NCBI RefSeq assembly: GCF_934307085.1
Contig: NZ_CAKRCF010000007.1
Coordinates: 1-64,000 of the forward strand
DNA from: an uncultured Anaerobutyricum sp.
Lineage (GTDB): Bacteria; Bacillota; Clostridia; Lachnospirales; Lachnospiraceae
Direction: 5' to 3'
DNA length: 64,000 bases
Both the position numbers and the translations under genes were made by a program. The first letter of the stretch is position 1. Each line of letters begins with the position of its first letter. Under the pieces are notes generated by a model, which ran no database searches, was not told the DNA's origin, and was given only the letters and a program-made list of their open reading frames with translations. Positions 54,128 through 63,209 of this stretch are shown piece after piece.

Positions 54128-54309
54128 CTGCTTGCATCCTCCTGTCAAATTTAATATTATGTTTTTACAAATGTATCTTTATATCATAAATTCAAGAATG
54201 CCTGGCATTCTTGCTGCGAGATGCGTGTCATGCGAGGTGGGAGTCATCTCACATCTGATATACATAAAAAATGATACTTTCTTCTGAATGATTAAATTAC
54301 TGAAAATTG

Positions 54310-54696
54310 TTACTTCATAAGCTTCTGCAATGTGGATACTAATTCCTCCACAACCTCATCATTTCCCGCCTGAATATTCTCTTTTACACAGGTACGAATA
54401 TGATTCGCAATCAATACTTTATTAAAACTGTTTAACGCTGCATTAATTGCAGACACCTGTGTAAGAATATCAATACAGTACGCATCATTCTCTAACATAG
54501 AACGAACCCCTCGAACCTGTCCCTCAATACGGCTTAAACGATTAAGCAATGCCTTGAACTCTTTTTCAGAGCGAACTTTCTTCTTTACGCTACAGTTCTG
54601 GCATTTTGGTTCAGAAGAATTAAGATCTATATTTTTATTCTCCCCACAATGGCAGGATAAAGAAACTTCTTCTTTGTGGTCACAACTCTCTCCCAT
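54310..54696 (-). CDS. csoR: CsoR-family copper-sensing repressor
   Basis: A 128-residue repressor. The core (RLSRIEGQVRGVRSMLEND) carries the Cu(I) ligand triad Cys-His-Cys: YCIDILTQ, IANHIRTCVKE. Ahead of the core is an extra Cys/His-rich 40-residue extension (CDHKEE, SCHCGE, KCQNCS) not present in classical CsoR and able to bind metal itself. It is first in the operon with copA, 182 bases apart. Confidence 0.92.
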   Translation of the reverse strand: MGESCDHKEEVSLSCHCGENKNIDLNSSEPKCQNCSVKKKVRSEKEFKALLNRLSRIEGQVRGVRSMLENDAYCIDILTQVSAINAALNSFNKVLIANHIRTCVKENIQAGNDEVVEELVSTLQKLMK

Positions 54697-54747
54697 AGTA
54701 TCTTCCTTTCTATAAAAAATATTCTTAATCTCTATCAGACAAGTAGG

Positions 54748-54776
54748 ATTATATACCCCATTAGGGTATTTTACAA
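54748..54776 (-). promoter_or_regulatory. csoR promoter with CsoR box
   Basis: On the minus strand TTGTAA (54771-54776) and TATAAT (54748-54753) are 17 bases apart. The near-perfect palindrome ATACCCCATTAGGGTAT (54753-54769) fills the spacer, matching the boxes before the ATPase at 4688. Confidence 0.82.
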
Positions 54777-55121
54777 GTGCTATTTAAAAAAATATTATTA
54801 TTGCAATCTTTCTTGTTGTATTTACTACTTCAGTTCCTATAATTGTCGTGCTTTCATGGTCCGAAATACTTTTGGATGTGATTACATACAAAAAGGACTT
54901 ATCCTTTTTGTGATAAATCCTTTAAATAGAGCATTTTTTAATACTTATCTATTCGCTATATTTTATTTCAAAATAATTCAGATACTGTGTAAACTTATAG
55001 ATAAAAAAATTTATATTTATAAATGTATATATTACTCTCTTAATTGATATTCATTAAAATGAAGTCAAAATAAAGTTCTTTTGATGCAGTAAATAACTTG
55101 GATACTTTTTTCCATTTTCTT
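54777..55121. other. Gap between csoR and the phosphoesterase gene
   Basis: No supported gene. A perfect hairpin ACAAAAAGGA-CTTA-TCCTTTTTGT lies at 54888-54911. Near 54790-54912 one plus frame reads like a membrane helix (VVFTTSVPIIVVLSWSEILL) but lacks a start codon. Confidence 0.5.
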
Positions 55122-55850
55122 TTATAAACAGAAAGTTGCCTGATTCACCATAGTATAATCCCATGTAATGGTATCTAACAAAAGAAATTCCTCTGTTCCC
55201 ATCGGCTTACCATCCTGATATGTGGAAAATACATCACATGATATCACATTTTTCTTTTTCGTAATAGTATCCATCGGAGTATGTCCAACCACCTGTAGAA
55301 ATTGATGTGATTTATACATTTTTACATCGTCATACTGTGGTCTGAGCCAGATTGGGGAGCCGTCATACCACATCTCCATTTTTCCAAGATCATTAATGTA
55401 ATCTATAACTGCATCGACATCATCTTGCTTTGTCTTTGGAACATATAAGTCAACAAAATTCTTCGCTACTCCTGCATGAGAAAAAAGGATATTATCAATT
55501 CTATGCACATATTTTATTGGATTGTTCTCTGGTAATACTTCCTTTAAATCAAGTAGCTTTTTTTGTACGGTATAAGCAGCCATAGTGCTGTATCCCGTCT
55601 CAGGTACATGCCAAACATAACTTAAATCATGGTTTCCGTAGCACCAGGCGGTATCTGAATATTTTTTTGCAAAGCGGATAGCCTCCTCGTAAGTCTCTTC
55701 ATAAAGCGGGATATTAAACTGTTTGTCCCAGTCATCAGCAATATCCATCAGACAAACCGCTCTTTGTGCAATCCCCCACTCCATTAATTCCGCTGCCTGT
55801 TTAAACATAAATGGTTTTAAATGTATATCTGGTATTACAAGAACTTTCAT
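55122..55850 (-). CDS. Calcineurin-like metallophosphoesterase
   Basis: A 242-residue protein with metal-binding motifs DIHLKP at the N-terminus, CYGNHDLSYVW near residue 71, SHAGVAKNF near residue 124 and VGHTPMDT near residue 188. The usual GDxxD is DIADDWD, a variant. Protein phosphatase or nucleotidase are both possible. Its start is 74 bases left of the stop of the YdcF-type gene transcribed the same way. Confidence 0.88.
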   Translation of the reverse strand: MKVLVIPDIHLKPFMFKQAAELMEWGIAQRAVCLMDIADDWDKQFNIPLYEETYEEAIRFAKKYSDTAWCYGNHDLSYVWHVPETGYSTMAAYTVQKKLLDLKEVLPENNPIKYVHRIDNILFSHAGVAKNFVDLYVPKTKQDDVDAVIDYINDLGKMEMWYDGSPIWLRPQYDDVKMYKSHQFLQVVGHTPMDTITKKKNVISCDVFSTYQDGKPMGTEEFLLLDTITWDYTMVNQATFCL

Positions 55851-55924
55851 AAATATTTTTCCCCTTTCTGATGATTATTAATACTTATCTTACTCCATGA
55901 TACAAATAATACTCTCTTTTTTAC

Positions 55925-56683
55925 TTACAATGCCTGATACAAAATTCCATACAACTCCCTCACATAAAATGTCGGAAACAGCCACCAGGCAGTATGGCTA
56001 GGCACCGCTCCAACCGAGAAACCAAGCGACTTTGCTATCTGTGAGGCACGATACTGATGATATTCACTTGTTGCAATTGCTATATTGTTCCCCATTTCTT
56101 TCTTTTCCATTATCTTTTTAGAGAATCGCAAATTTTCTCTCGTAGAAGTCGAGTTATCTTCTTTTATAATTCTTGAAGAAGCAATTCCTTCCTTTACAAG
56201 GTAGCGGTACATACACTCCGCTTCACTGATTTTTTCTCCCTCTCCCATTCCCCCAGATACAATACATTGCGAATTGGGATGCTTCTCTAAATAAATAAGT
56301 GCAGCATCTAATCTTTCTCTCAAAGAGCGACTGGCATGTTCTCCGTATACTTTACATCCAAGCACGATAAGTGTTGCATTCTCCTGTGGCTTTTTTGCTG
56401 ATGCTTTTACGATAAGAACTGTTTCGATAACAGCCATTATAACTACAATACCAATAATAACTGTCATAATACCAATCACACATTTTCCCCAAAAGTATTT
56501 TTGTAAATAAACAAATCCTTGCTGAACATTCTTATAAAAAATACCACCAACCAGCAAAATACCGCTGACTACTAACCCTGTAAGATTCCCAATATTTAAA
56601 ATTCGATGAGTGAATACTGGAATGTTAAACCATATAAAAAAAACTGCACCAGCTAGAACCATTAAAATATGTATCATTTTCAA
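55925..56683 (-). CDS. YdcF-family (DUF218) membrane protein
   Basis: A 252-residue protein with about three N-terminal helices and a DUF218 domain: LIVLGCKVYGEHASRSLRER, LEKHPNSQCIVSGGMGEGE, EDNSTSTRENLRFSK. Relatives such as ElyC/SanA act in envelope assembly, but the reaction is unknown. Basic Lys/Arg spacing fits binding of a phosphorylated substrate. Confidence 0.88.
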   Translation of the reverse strand: MKMIHILMVLAGAVFFIWFNIPVFTHRILNIGNLTGLVVSGILLVGGIFYKNVQQGFVYLQKYFWGKCVIGIMTVIIGIVVIMAVIETVLIVKASAKKPQENATLIVLGCKVYGEHASRSLRERLDAALIYLEKHPNSQCIVSGGMGEGEKISEAECMYRYLVKEGIASSRIIKEDNSTSTRENLRFSKKIMEKKEMGNNIAIATSEYHQYRASQIAKSLGFSVGAVPSHTAWWLFPTFYVRELYGILYQAL

Positions 56684-56934
56684 TTTCTAAGACCTACCTT
56701 TCTTATCTTGTAAATTTTCAATTGCGTATTCGTAATTGAATTTATTCTAATACTTTAAAAGTATATCATATCAATCTTTTCCTAGCCATATTTTACGATT
56801 CTCTTCTTTTTCCCCCTTTTTATTTTACACGATAAAAGAACTATACTTTCATTCCCCTTTAATTATTAAATGAATAATTTCTGGCTGTCTACAAACAGGC
56901 CTCATCATATCAAAATATTTATGTGCAGTTGTAT

Positions 56935-57042
56935 AAAAGTTCAATACAAAAAAGTTCAAAAATATTTATTTTTATATTGAACTCCAGTCTCTGTTATGCT
57001 ATACTCTATCTAAATTTCACAGAAAAACAAAATAAATTGAAC
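56935..57042 (+). promoter_or_regulatory. Promoter with GTTCAA/TTGAAC operator array
   Basis: Four half-sites occur ahead of the XRE-aminotransferase gene: GTTCAA at 56939 and 56954, TTGAAC at 56977 and 57037. The third is also the -35 element (56977-56982), with TATACT 17 bases on (57000-57005). The fourth lies past the transcript start. The 395-base region 56684-57078 holds nothing else recognised apart from the leftward promoter of the YdcF-type gene. Confidence 0.65.
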
Positions 57043-57078
57043 TTTTAATCCGATAAAAAAATAGAAAGGAACAGCTAC

Positions 57079-58749
57079 ATGATTCAAAAAGAAGTCTTCT
57101 CAAAACGATTAAAAGCCGCCATGAAGAAGCAAAACTTAAAGCAGATTGACCTTGTACGAGCGGCACAATCGCAGGGTATCAAGCTTGGAAAAAGCCATAT
57201 AAGCCAGTATGTAAGCGGAAAAACCGTTCCGAGAACCGACATTTTACTATTTTTGGCGAAAACATTACAGGTGGAGGAAGAATGGCTCATTGGTGTATCT
57301 GATATGGGATCTGATACAGAAGTTTCTACTACTAAAAATAGAACCAGATTAGATACAAACAAAACTATCTTAGAAAACAGTAACCAGGAGAATCTGGAAT
57401 CACTCACAATGTCTATTAAAAGGCAGAAAAGTTCAATTTCCGAAACAAAAATAATAAACAATACCAATCATAATATACAAATAACTTCTGCAGCAACTAT
57501 TAGCAGGAATATTAGCAATAAAGAGGGAAAAAAAATGCGTGAATTTAAGAAATCATCCAAATTAGACAATGTTTTATATGATGTAAGGGGACCAGTTGTT
57601 GATGAAGCTGCCCGTATGGAAGAAGCCGGAACTCATGTTTTAAAACTAAACATTGGTAATCCTGCCCCATTTGGTTTCCGTACACCAGATGAAGTCATCT
57701 ATGATATGCGTCAGCAGTTAACGGATTGCGAGGGATATTCTAATGCAATGGGACTCTTTTCTGCCAGAAAAGCGATCATGCAGTACGCACAGTTAAAACA
57801 CATCCCAAATGTAAATATTAATGATATTTATACTGGAAACGGTGTCAGCGAGCTAATCAATCTTTGTATGTCTGCTCTGCTTGATAGCGGAGATGAAATC
57901 CTAATTCCTTCTCCTGATTATCCATTATGGACTGCTTGTGCTACGTTAGCAGGAGGAAAAGCTGTTCATTATATTTGTGATGAAGAATCCGAATGGTATC
58001 CGGATATTGATGATATTCGCAAAAAAATTAATGATCGCACAAAAGCAATCGTTATTATTAACCCCAATAATCCAACGGGTGCTCTGTATCCAAAGGAAGT
58101 ATTAGAGCAGATTGTGCAGGTAGCAAGAGAACATCAGTTAATCATCTTTTCCGATGAAATTTATGACCGTCTCGTTATGGATGGCGAAAAACACATTTCT
58201 ATTGCTTCTCTTGCACCAGATTTATTCTGTATCACATTTAGTGGATTATCCAAATCCCATATGATTGCCGGTTTCCGTGTTGGCTGGATGATCTTAAGTG
58301 GAAATAAAGCTATAGCAAAAGACTATATCGAAGGATTAAATATGCTTTCTAATATGCGTCTTTGCTCTAATGTTCCTGGTCAGTCTATCGTACAGACAGC
58401 ACTTGGTGGTCATCAGAGCGTAGAAGATTACATCATGCCAGGTGGAAGAATTTATGAACAGCGTGAATTTGTTTACAAAGCTCTTACCGATATTCCAGGG
58501 ATCAGTGCTGTAAAACCAAAAGCTGCCTTTTATATTTTCCCGAAAATTGATACGAAAAAGTTCAATATCGTGAACGATGAACAGTTTGTATTAGACCTTC
58601 TTCGAGAAAAAAAAGTCCTTCTTATTCACGGTGGCGGATTTAACTGGCAACAACCAGATCACTTCCGTGTAGTATATCTGCCACGAATTGAGGTATTAAA
58701 AAAGGCAACAGACAGTATGGCAGCCTTTTTGAGCACATATCATCAGTAA
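57079..58749 (+). CDS. XRE regulator - class I aminotransferase fusion
   Basis: A 556-residue fusion. Residues 5-75 are an XRE-type HTH (NLKQIDLVRAAQSQGIKLGK, SHISQYVSGKTVPRTDI). Residues 76-150 are a Ser/Thr/Asn-rich linker. From Met153 (ATG 57535, MREFKKSSKLDN) comes a complete AlaT-type PLP aminotransferase of about 404 residues, with NPNNPTGALY and the Schiff-base Lys near 392 in SGLSKSHMIAGFRVGW. AGAGGGAA at 57522-57529 before ATG 57535 could start the enzyme alone. The HTH likely reads the GTTCAA array upstream. Confidence 0.88.
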   Translation: MIQKEVFSKRLKAAMKKQNLKQIDLVRAAQSQGIKLGKSHISQYVSGKTVPRTDILLFLAKTLQVEEEWLIGVSDMGSDTEVSTTKNRTRLDTNKTILENSNQENLESLTMSIKRQKSSISETKIINNTNHNIQITSAATISRNISNKEGKKMREFKKSSKLDNVLYDVRGPVVDEAARMEEAGTHVLKLNIGNPAPFGFRTPDEVIYDMRQQLTDCEGYSNAMGLFSARKAIMQYAQLKHIPNVNINDIYTGNGVSELINLCMSALLDSGDEILIPSPDYPLWTACATLAGGKAVHYICDEESEWYPDIDDIRKKINDRTKAIVIINPNNPTGALYPKEVLEQIVQVAREHQLIIFSDEIYDRLVMDGEKHISIASLAPDLFCITFSGLSKSHMIAGFRVGWMILSGNKAIAKDYIEGLNMLSNMRLCSNVPGQSIVQTALGGHQSVEDYIMPGGRIYEQREFVYKALTDIPGISAVKPKAAFYIFPKIDTKKFNIVNDEQFVLDLLREKKVLLIHGGGFNWQQPDHFRVVYLPRIEVLKKATDSMAAFLSTYHQ

Positions 58750-58796
58750 TTTACGATTTAATTTATTAGTGAATCAACTGACGAAGTCCGACAACT

Positions 58797-58886
58797 GTAT
58801 ATATAGCCGATGTGAAAGTTTTCCTGCAGAGAAAATACCTCAACCGGTATTTTTACTTGCTCTAATATCACATCGGCTATATATAC
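58797..58886. repeat. Large nested inverted repeat between convergent genes
   Basis: Perfect 19-base arms GTATATATAGCCGATGTGA (58797-58815) and its complement (58868-58886) enclose a second hairpin, AAAATACC / GGTATTTT, near 58832-58854. It lies between the aminotransferase and the SorC gene, which converge. No T-run; a bidirectional stop for polymerase or a small non-coding repeat is possible. Confidence 0.7.
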
Positions 58887-58897
58887 AAATAGTAAAT

Positions 58898-59839
58898 CTA
58901 GTAATTCAACATCTCTTTTCCCAATTCTTCATCGGCATAAAGAATATCTATATATCTGCCAAGCAATGCCCCACGAAGTGCTTCTTTCTTCTCTAAACCG
59001 GAAGCAATCCCAATCTTACATGGGATTTTTTTCAATTCTTCTAATGTAATGCTGATACGTCTCTTTGCAAAAGAATTACTTACCGCTTCCCCCTGTGCAT
59101 CAAAGAAGCAAGTACAGACATCTCCTACCGCTCCTTTTTCTTCTAATTCGACAAAATCTTCTTCTCTTAAAGAACCAGATCGATATAATATCGTATTCCT
59201 GCTCAAATTCCCGATTCCAAAAAGGGCAATCTGGCATTTTCGTCCTAATGTGAGAGCAGCAGAAATATTTCTCTCTTTTTTTAACATCTCTGCAATTTCT
59301 GCAGAATCTACTGCTACTGGTGCTGGAATCATGTAAACTTCTCCATGTCCAGCTCTGGCGATTGCCTGTGACAAATCGTCAGCACCGACAGGAACAGATG
59401 TCTCGTTTGTTTTTCCATTAAGCTGTACAACTTTTACATGGTGCACTCCTAAATCAGAAATATAATTTGCGAAACTTTTCATTGTGCGACCCCAGGCAGT
59501 TCCAATAATACTTCCATCCTTTAAATAAGAAGATAAATCTTTTGCTGCTGCTCTGCATACATCTTCTTGTACTGCAACGGCCGCATCTGAAAGCTTTGGA
59601 ACGAGAAATACCTTTTTTAAATTATACTTTTTCTTCAAAGAAGCAGACAGTTCTTCGTTAGATAATACTGGATATTCCACTGTGATTTTGATATATCCCA
59701 TCTCTTCTGCTTTCTTTAACATTCTGCTGACAGTTGATACCGAAATTCCCTCTTCCTGTGCAATAATCTTCTGATCCATATGCGATTCATAATATTTTTT
59801 AGCCACTCGAAGTATTTTAATTATTTTATCATTTTTCAT
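58898..59839 (-). CDS. SorC/DeoR-family sugar-binding regulator
   Basis: A 313-residue regulator. The HTH is at the N-terminus (QKIIAQEEGISVSTVSRMLK), then a SorC-type sugar-phosphate domain (GTAWGRTMKSFANYI, VQLNGKTN, LFGIGNLSRNTILYRSG, GIASGLEKKEALRGALLGRY). It is divergent from the symporter gene, a natural target. Effector unknown. Confidence 0.9.
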   Translation of the reverse strand: MKNDKIIKILRVAKKYYESHMDQKIIAQEEGISVSTVSRMLKKAEEMGYIKITVEYPVLSNEELSASLKKKYNLKKVFLVPKLSDAAVAVQEDVCRAAAKDLSSYLKDGSIIGTAWGRTMKSFANYISDLGVHHVKVVQLNGKTNETSVPVGADDLSQAIARAGHGEVYMIPAPVAVDSAEIAEMLKKERNISAALTLGRKCQIALFGIGNLSRNTILYRSGSLREEDFVELEEKGAVGDVCTCFFDAQGEAVSNSFAKRRISITLEELKKIPCKIGIASGLEKKEALRGALLGRYIDILYADEELGKEMLNY

Positions 59840-59926
59840 ACTTTTCCCTCACAGCCCATGCCGTTATTTACCAATTTATTATAAAGTATCAACAATACTG
59901 TGTCAATCTATGTGGAACAAAAAACG

Positions 59927-60014
59927 AAAATATTTGCAAAAAAATATATGTTAAAATATAAACATAAAAATATTTGCACTTTTTATTGACTTCATATTAA
60001 AATCCTGTTATACT
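59927..60014 (+). promoter_or_regulatory. Symporter promoter with candidate SorC operator
   Basis: TTGACT (59986-59991) and TATACT (60009-60014) are 17 bases apart. Upstream, AAAATATTTGCA occurs twice (59927-59938, 59967-59978, 40 bases apart), and TGCAAA at 59935 with TTTGCA at 59973 frame an imperfect 44-base palindrome around AAAATATA. Confidence 0.6.
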
Positions 60015-60503
60015 TCAACAGGTAGGCATTGATAATGCATACAACTTAACATATTATATGATTCATGCATTTTTGTATATGCATCATATATTTATAATGT
60101 ATGTTCCTAATCAGATTTTCGCATGGTATTTTCTATGTAGATTTGATTATTCAACATTTTCAGGAGAATTATCCTGAATTTCTTTCTCCCCGAAGGTTCT
60201 TTCACTTCTGTTTCTATTTCCCTACTCTACTACAGTTCCAAGAAGAAACTTCGGGCGGAATGATTTTATTGCAATTTACAAAAGGCAGAAATCAACATTT
60301 GTCGATTTTCTCCCTTCTTATTTTTCTTTATTTCTTGTTATTTCCGATTAATCTTTTTATCAATCAAAATTATTAAAAAGAATATTAAAAAACAAGAATT
60401 GATTTCAATTATGAAGTGTGCTAAAATAATTCTTAAAGATTACGGCATTGTATTACGCAATGCCCTTATTTATGTCCAAAAAAAAGAAAGAGAGTAAGGT
60501 ATT
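60015..60503 (+). other. Long leader ahead of the symporter gene
   Basis: About 490 bases separate the promoter from the start codon. Two structures stand out: CCCGAAGGTTC (from 60191) with GAAGAAACTTCGGG (60243-60256), and GGCATTG-TATTACG-CAATGCC (60444-60464) followed by CTTATTT, close to the ribosome site. An open frame at 60101-60376 lacks a ribosome site and looks accidental. Regulation by leader structure is possible. Confidence 0.5.
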
Positions 60504-61739
60504 ATGAAAGAAAAAAAGCAAATGTCTCTGGCAATGCAGATATTTATTGCACTAGTCCTTGCTATTGCTGCAGGACTGTTGTTGCAAAAACATGCACAGT
60601 TTGCCGAAACTTATATCAAACCATTTGGAACCATCTTCTTGAATCTTCTTAAATTTATTGTTGTTCCTATCGTATTATTTTCTATTATGTGTGGAATTAT
60701 TTCTATGCGAGATATCAAAAAGGTTGGTGCTATCGGTTTAAAAACCATTATTTATTATATGTGTACTACAGCTTTCGCCATTACTTTTGGATTAATTGGC
60801 GGTAATTTATTCAAAAAGCTGTTCCCAGTAATCGCTACGACAGATTTATCTTACAAAGTTGGCGAAAAAACTTCTTTGATGGATACGATTGTTAACATTT
60901 TCCCGTCAAACTTTGTTAGCCCAATGGTTGAAGCCAATATGCTTCAGGTTATCGTTATGGCCTTATTGATTGGATTTGCCATTATCCTTGTTGGCGAAGA
61001 AAAAAATACCCGCATTATCACTGCATGTAATGATTTGAATGATGTATTTATGAAATGTATGGAAATGATTTTAAAGTTGTCTCCAATCGGTGTATTTTGT
61101 TTACTTTGCCCTGTAGTAGCAGCAAATGGAGCAACGATTATCGGTTCCCTTGCTATGGTTCTTTTAGCCGCTTATGTATGCTATGTTATCCATGCAATTG
61201 TAGTTTACTCCCTTGCTGTAAAAGCAATCGGTGGAGTCAGTCCGCTTACATTTTTTAAAGAAATGCTTCCAGCAATCATGTTTGCCTTCTCTAGTGCTTC
61301 TTCTGTTGGAACACTTCCTATTAATTTGGAATGTACAGAAAAGTTAGGGGTTTCCAGAGAGATTTCTTCTTTCATTCTCCCACTTGGGGCTACTATCAAC
61401 ATGGATGGAACTGCAATTTATCAGGGCGTATGTGCAATCTTTATTGCTTCCTGTTACGGGATCCATCTTACACTTGCACAAATGCTTACCATTATCTTTA
61501 CAGCTACTTTAGCTTCAATCGGTACAGCCGGCGTTCCTGGAGCGGGAATGGTTATGCTTGCGATGGTACTTACTTCTGTGGGACTTCCAGTTGATGGAAT
61601 CGCTTTAGTTGCTGGTGTTGACCGTATCTTTGATATGGGACGTACTACTGTAAATATCACTGGTGATGCTTCTTGCTGCGTTGTTGTATCCAATCTTGAG
61701 AAAAAACGTGAAGCAAGAAAAATGGCAAAATCAATATAG
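60504..61739 (+). CDS. Dicarboxylate/amino acid:cation symporter
   Basis: A 411-residue DAACS-family carrier with eight helices and two hairpin loops. Marks: the Ser-rich AFSSASSVGTLPINL, NMDGTAIYQG, GVPGAGMVMLAMVL and DRIFDMGRTTVNITGDA with the substrate-binding Asp/Arg region. It imports glutamate, serine or dicarboxylates with cations; which one is unclear. AGAAAGAGAG precedes the ATG. Probably regulated by the divergent SorC protein. Confidence 0.92.
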   Translation: MKEKKQMSLAMQIFIALVLAIAAGLLLQKHAQFAETYIKPFGTIFLNLLKFIVVPIVLFSIMCGIISMRDIKKVGAIGLKTIIYYMCTTAFAITFGLIGGNLFKKLFPVIATTDLSYKVGEKTSLMDTIVNIFPSNFVSPMVEANMLQVIVMALLIGFAIILVGEEKNTRIITACNDLNDVFMKCMEMILKLSPIGVFCLLCPVVAANGATIIGSLAMVLLAAYVCYVIHAIVVYSLAVKAIGGVSPLTFFKEMLPAIMFAFSSASSVGTLPINLECTEKLGVSREISSFILPLGATINMDGTAIYQGVCAIFIASCYGIHLTLAQMLTIIFTATLASIGTAGVPGAGMVMLAMVLTSVGLPVDGIALVAGVDRIFDMGRTTVNITGDASCCVVVSNLEKKREARKMAKSI

Positions 61740-61805
61740 GAACAGACAGTAAAACTAATCTATTATACTCAGTAAACTTAGACAGACTTAAAAATAGAAA
61801 AAAAT

Positions 61806-61908
61806 AAAAAGAAAGCTATATAACAGATGCTTAGTATCACTGCACTCTTAATGTTTAGCCGCATTAAGAGTTTGCTCTAATGTGCACTTGTTATATAGCT
61901 TTCTTTTT
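61806..61908 (+). repeat. Nested inverted repeat / terminator after the symporter
   Basis: Outer 20-base perfect arms (61806-61825 and 61889-61908, AAAAAGAAAGCTATATAACA) enclose ACTCTTAATG (61844-61853) / CATTAAGAGT (61862-61871). The right arm itself ends in a T-run, so it can terminate the symporter transcript. Confidence 0.7.
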
Positions 61909-61950
61909 ATTTTCTGCCCCTATATATACTCTGTAATTTGTGGAAAATAG

Positions 61951-62051
61951 AAAATAAGGGATTTATCGCTTTCAAATAAGCTTTTAATGTGATTATTTAT
62001 TATAATCACAGTGAAATAGCTCAGATATTATTAGTATAAATCCCTTATTTT
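61951..62051. repeat. Second nested inverted repeat
   Basis: Perfect 16-base arms AAAATAAGGGATTTAT (61951-61966) and complement (62036-62051) enclose GTGATTAT / ATAATCAC (61989-61996, 62002-62009). The layout copies the previous element though the bases differ. Confidence 0.65.
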
Positions 62052-62196
62052 TACCTATTTATAGTCTAGTAAAAGTGATATATGGAATAGTTTTCGAGGC
62101 ATTTTTTGATTTTGAAGCGGATTTTAGGAATAAAATACGAAATTTTCTACTATATTTTTACTTTTTAGTATTTATTTTTCATTTTAAAGCTTATTT

Positions 62197-62389
62197 ATGT
62201 AATTAATTGTAATATATTAATTAATATTAATTACATAAATTGTATCTTGCACTTTCTTTTTAGATGTTGTATGCTGTAAAAAAGGTTTTTGAGGCATTTT
62301 AGGGGTAATATAGCCTTATCAAAACTTAACAGTATTGATAAGGGCTCGGAAATGACGAAAAATAGGGCTGTAAGCCTTATCAAAACTTA
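62197..62389. repeat. Repeats upstream of the serine recombinase
   Basis: An 11-base inverted pair ATGTAATTAAT / ATTAATTACAT (62197-62207, 62226-62236) is followed by two 17-base direct repeats, AGCCTTATCAAAACTTA (62312-62328 and 62373-62389, 61 bases apart). GAGGCATTTT occurs at 62095 and 62291. The direct repeats end 23 bases before the recombinase start and may be its binding or control sites. No other gene lies between 61740 and 62412. Confidence 0.6.
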
Positions 62390-62412
62390 TTATCAAAAGT
62401 GGAGGATTTTAA

Positions 62413-62994
62413 ATGGTTTACGGATACTGCCGAGTATCGACGAAAGGACAGGCGAAGGACGGAAACAGTATAGAGGCACAGGAAGCGGCAGTAAGAGAAG
62501 CGGGTGCAGAAGAAATATATGCAGATGCATTTACAGGAACAAAGAAACACAGACCACAGTTAGACAAGTTGCTAAAAGTGATCCAGAGTGGTGATAAAGT
62601 GGTCGTGACAAAGTTAGACCGAATTGCAAGAAGTGCAACACAGGGAATCGCCCTTATAGATGCGATGCTTAATAAGGGGGTTACTGTACATATTTTAAAT
62701 ATGGGTATTATGGATAATACACCTACCGGCAAGCTGATTCGAACGATTATGCTTGCCTTTGCCGAGTTTGAACGTGATATGATTGTTGAAAGGACACAGG
62801 AAGGGAAAGCAATCGCAAAGCAAAAAGATGATTTTAAAGAGGGACGGCCAAGAATCAGTAAGATAAAGATTGACCATGCACTTTCCCTGCTAGATGAAGG
62901 ATACAGTTATAAACAAGTCGAGCGAATGACTGGAATTAGCACTGCTACGCTTGCCAGAAGAAAGAGAGAACGGCTTTTGGAAGAAGATTCTTAG
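62413..62994 (+). CDS. Serine recombinase (resolvase/invertase type)
   Basis: A 193-residue small serine recombinase. The nucleophile Ser is in [20 protein letters not shown] and [20 protein letters not shown] are further active-site parts. A C-terminal HTH ([20 protein letters not shown]) binds DNA. Length and domains are complete, so it is probably active. GTGGAGGA precedes the ATG. No invertible segment was seen in the window. It may belong to a mobile or plasmid-like region continuing to the right. Confidence 0.92.
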   Translation: MVYGYCRVSTKGQAKDGNSIEAQEAAVREAGAEEIYADAFTGTKKHRPQLDKLLKVIQSGDKVVVTKLDRIARSATQGIALIDAMLNKGVTVHILNMGIMDNTPTGKLIRTIMLAFAEFERDMIVERTQEGKAIAKQKDDFKEGRPRISKIKIDHALSLLDEGYSYKQVERMTGISTATLARRKRERLLEEDS

Positions 62995-63209
62995 TATATC
63001 TAAAATATCTCCTATAAGATGTGACGATTGGTAAAACGATTTTTAAAATCTACAAAATCACTCTTGTTCACTATTATAATAGGAAGAAACATATTCAAAG
63101 ATGCTTTTTATACCAAACAGATAAACATATGATTATAAGAATTGCAATATACATTATACTTCTAAAAACTTATCATTAATCTACATTAAAGAAATTGGAG
63201 GAACTTACT

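Noticed and set aside
54790..54912. Membrane-helix-like frame between csoR and the phosphoesterase gene
   Set aside because: A stop codon sits just upstream and there is no start codon or ribosome site. It may be a remnant but cannot be supported.
60101..60376. 91-codon open frame in the symporter leader
   Set aside because: No ribosome site; Phe/Leu-rich text typical of AT-rich non-coding DNA; lies within a likely leader with hairpins.
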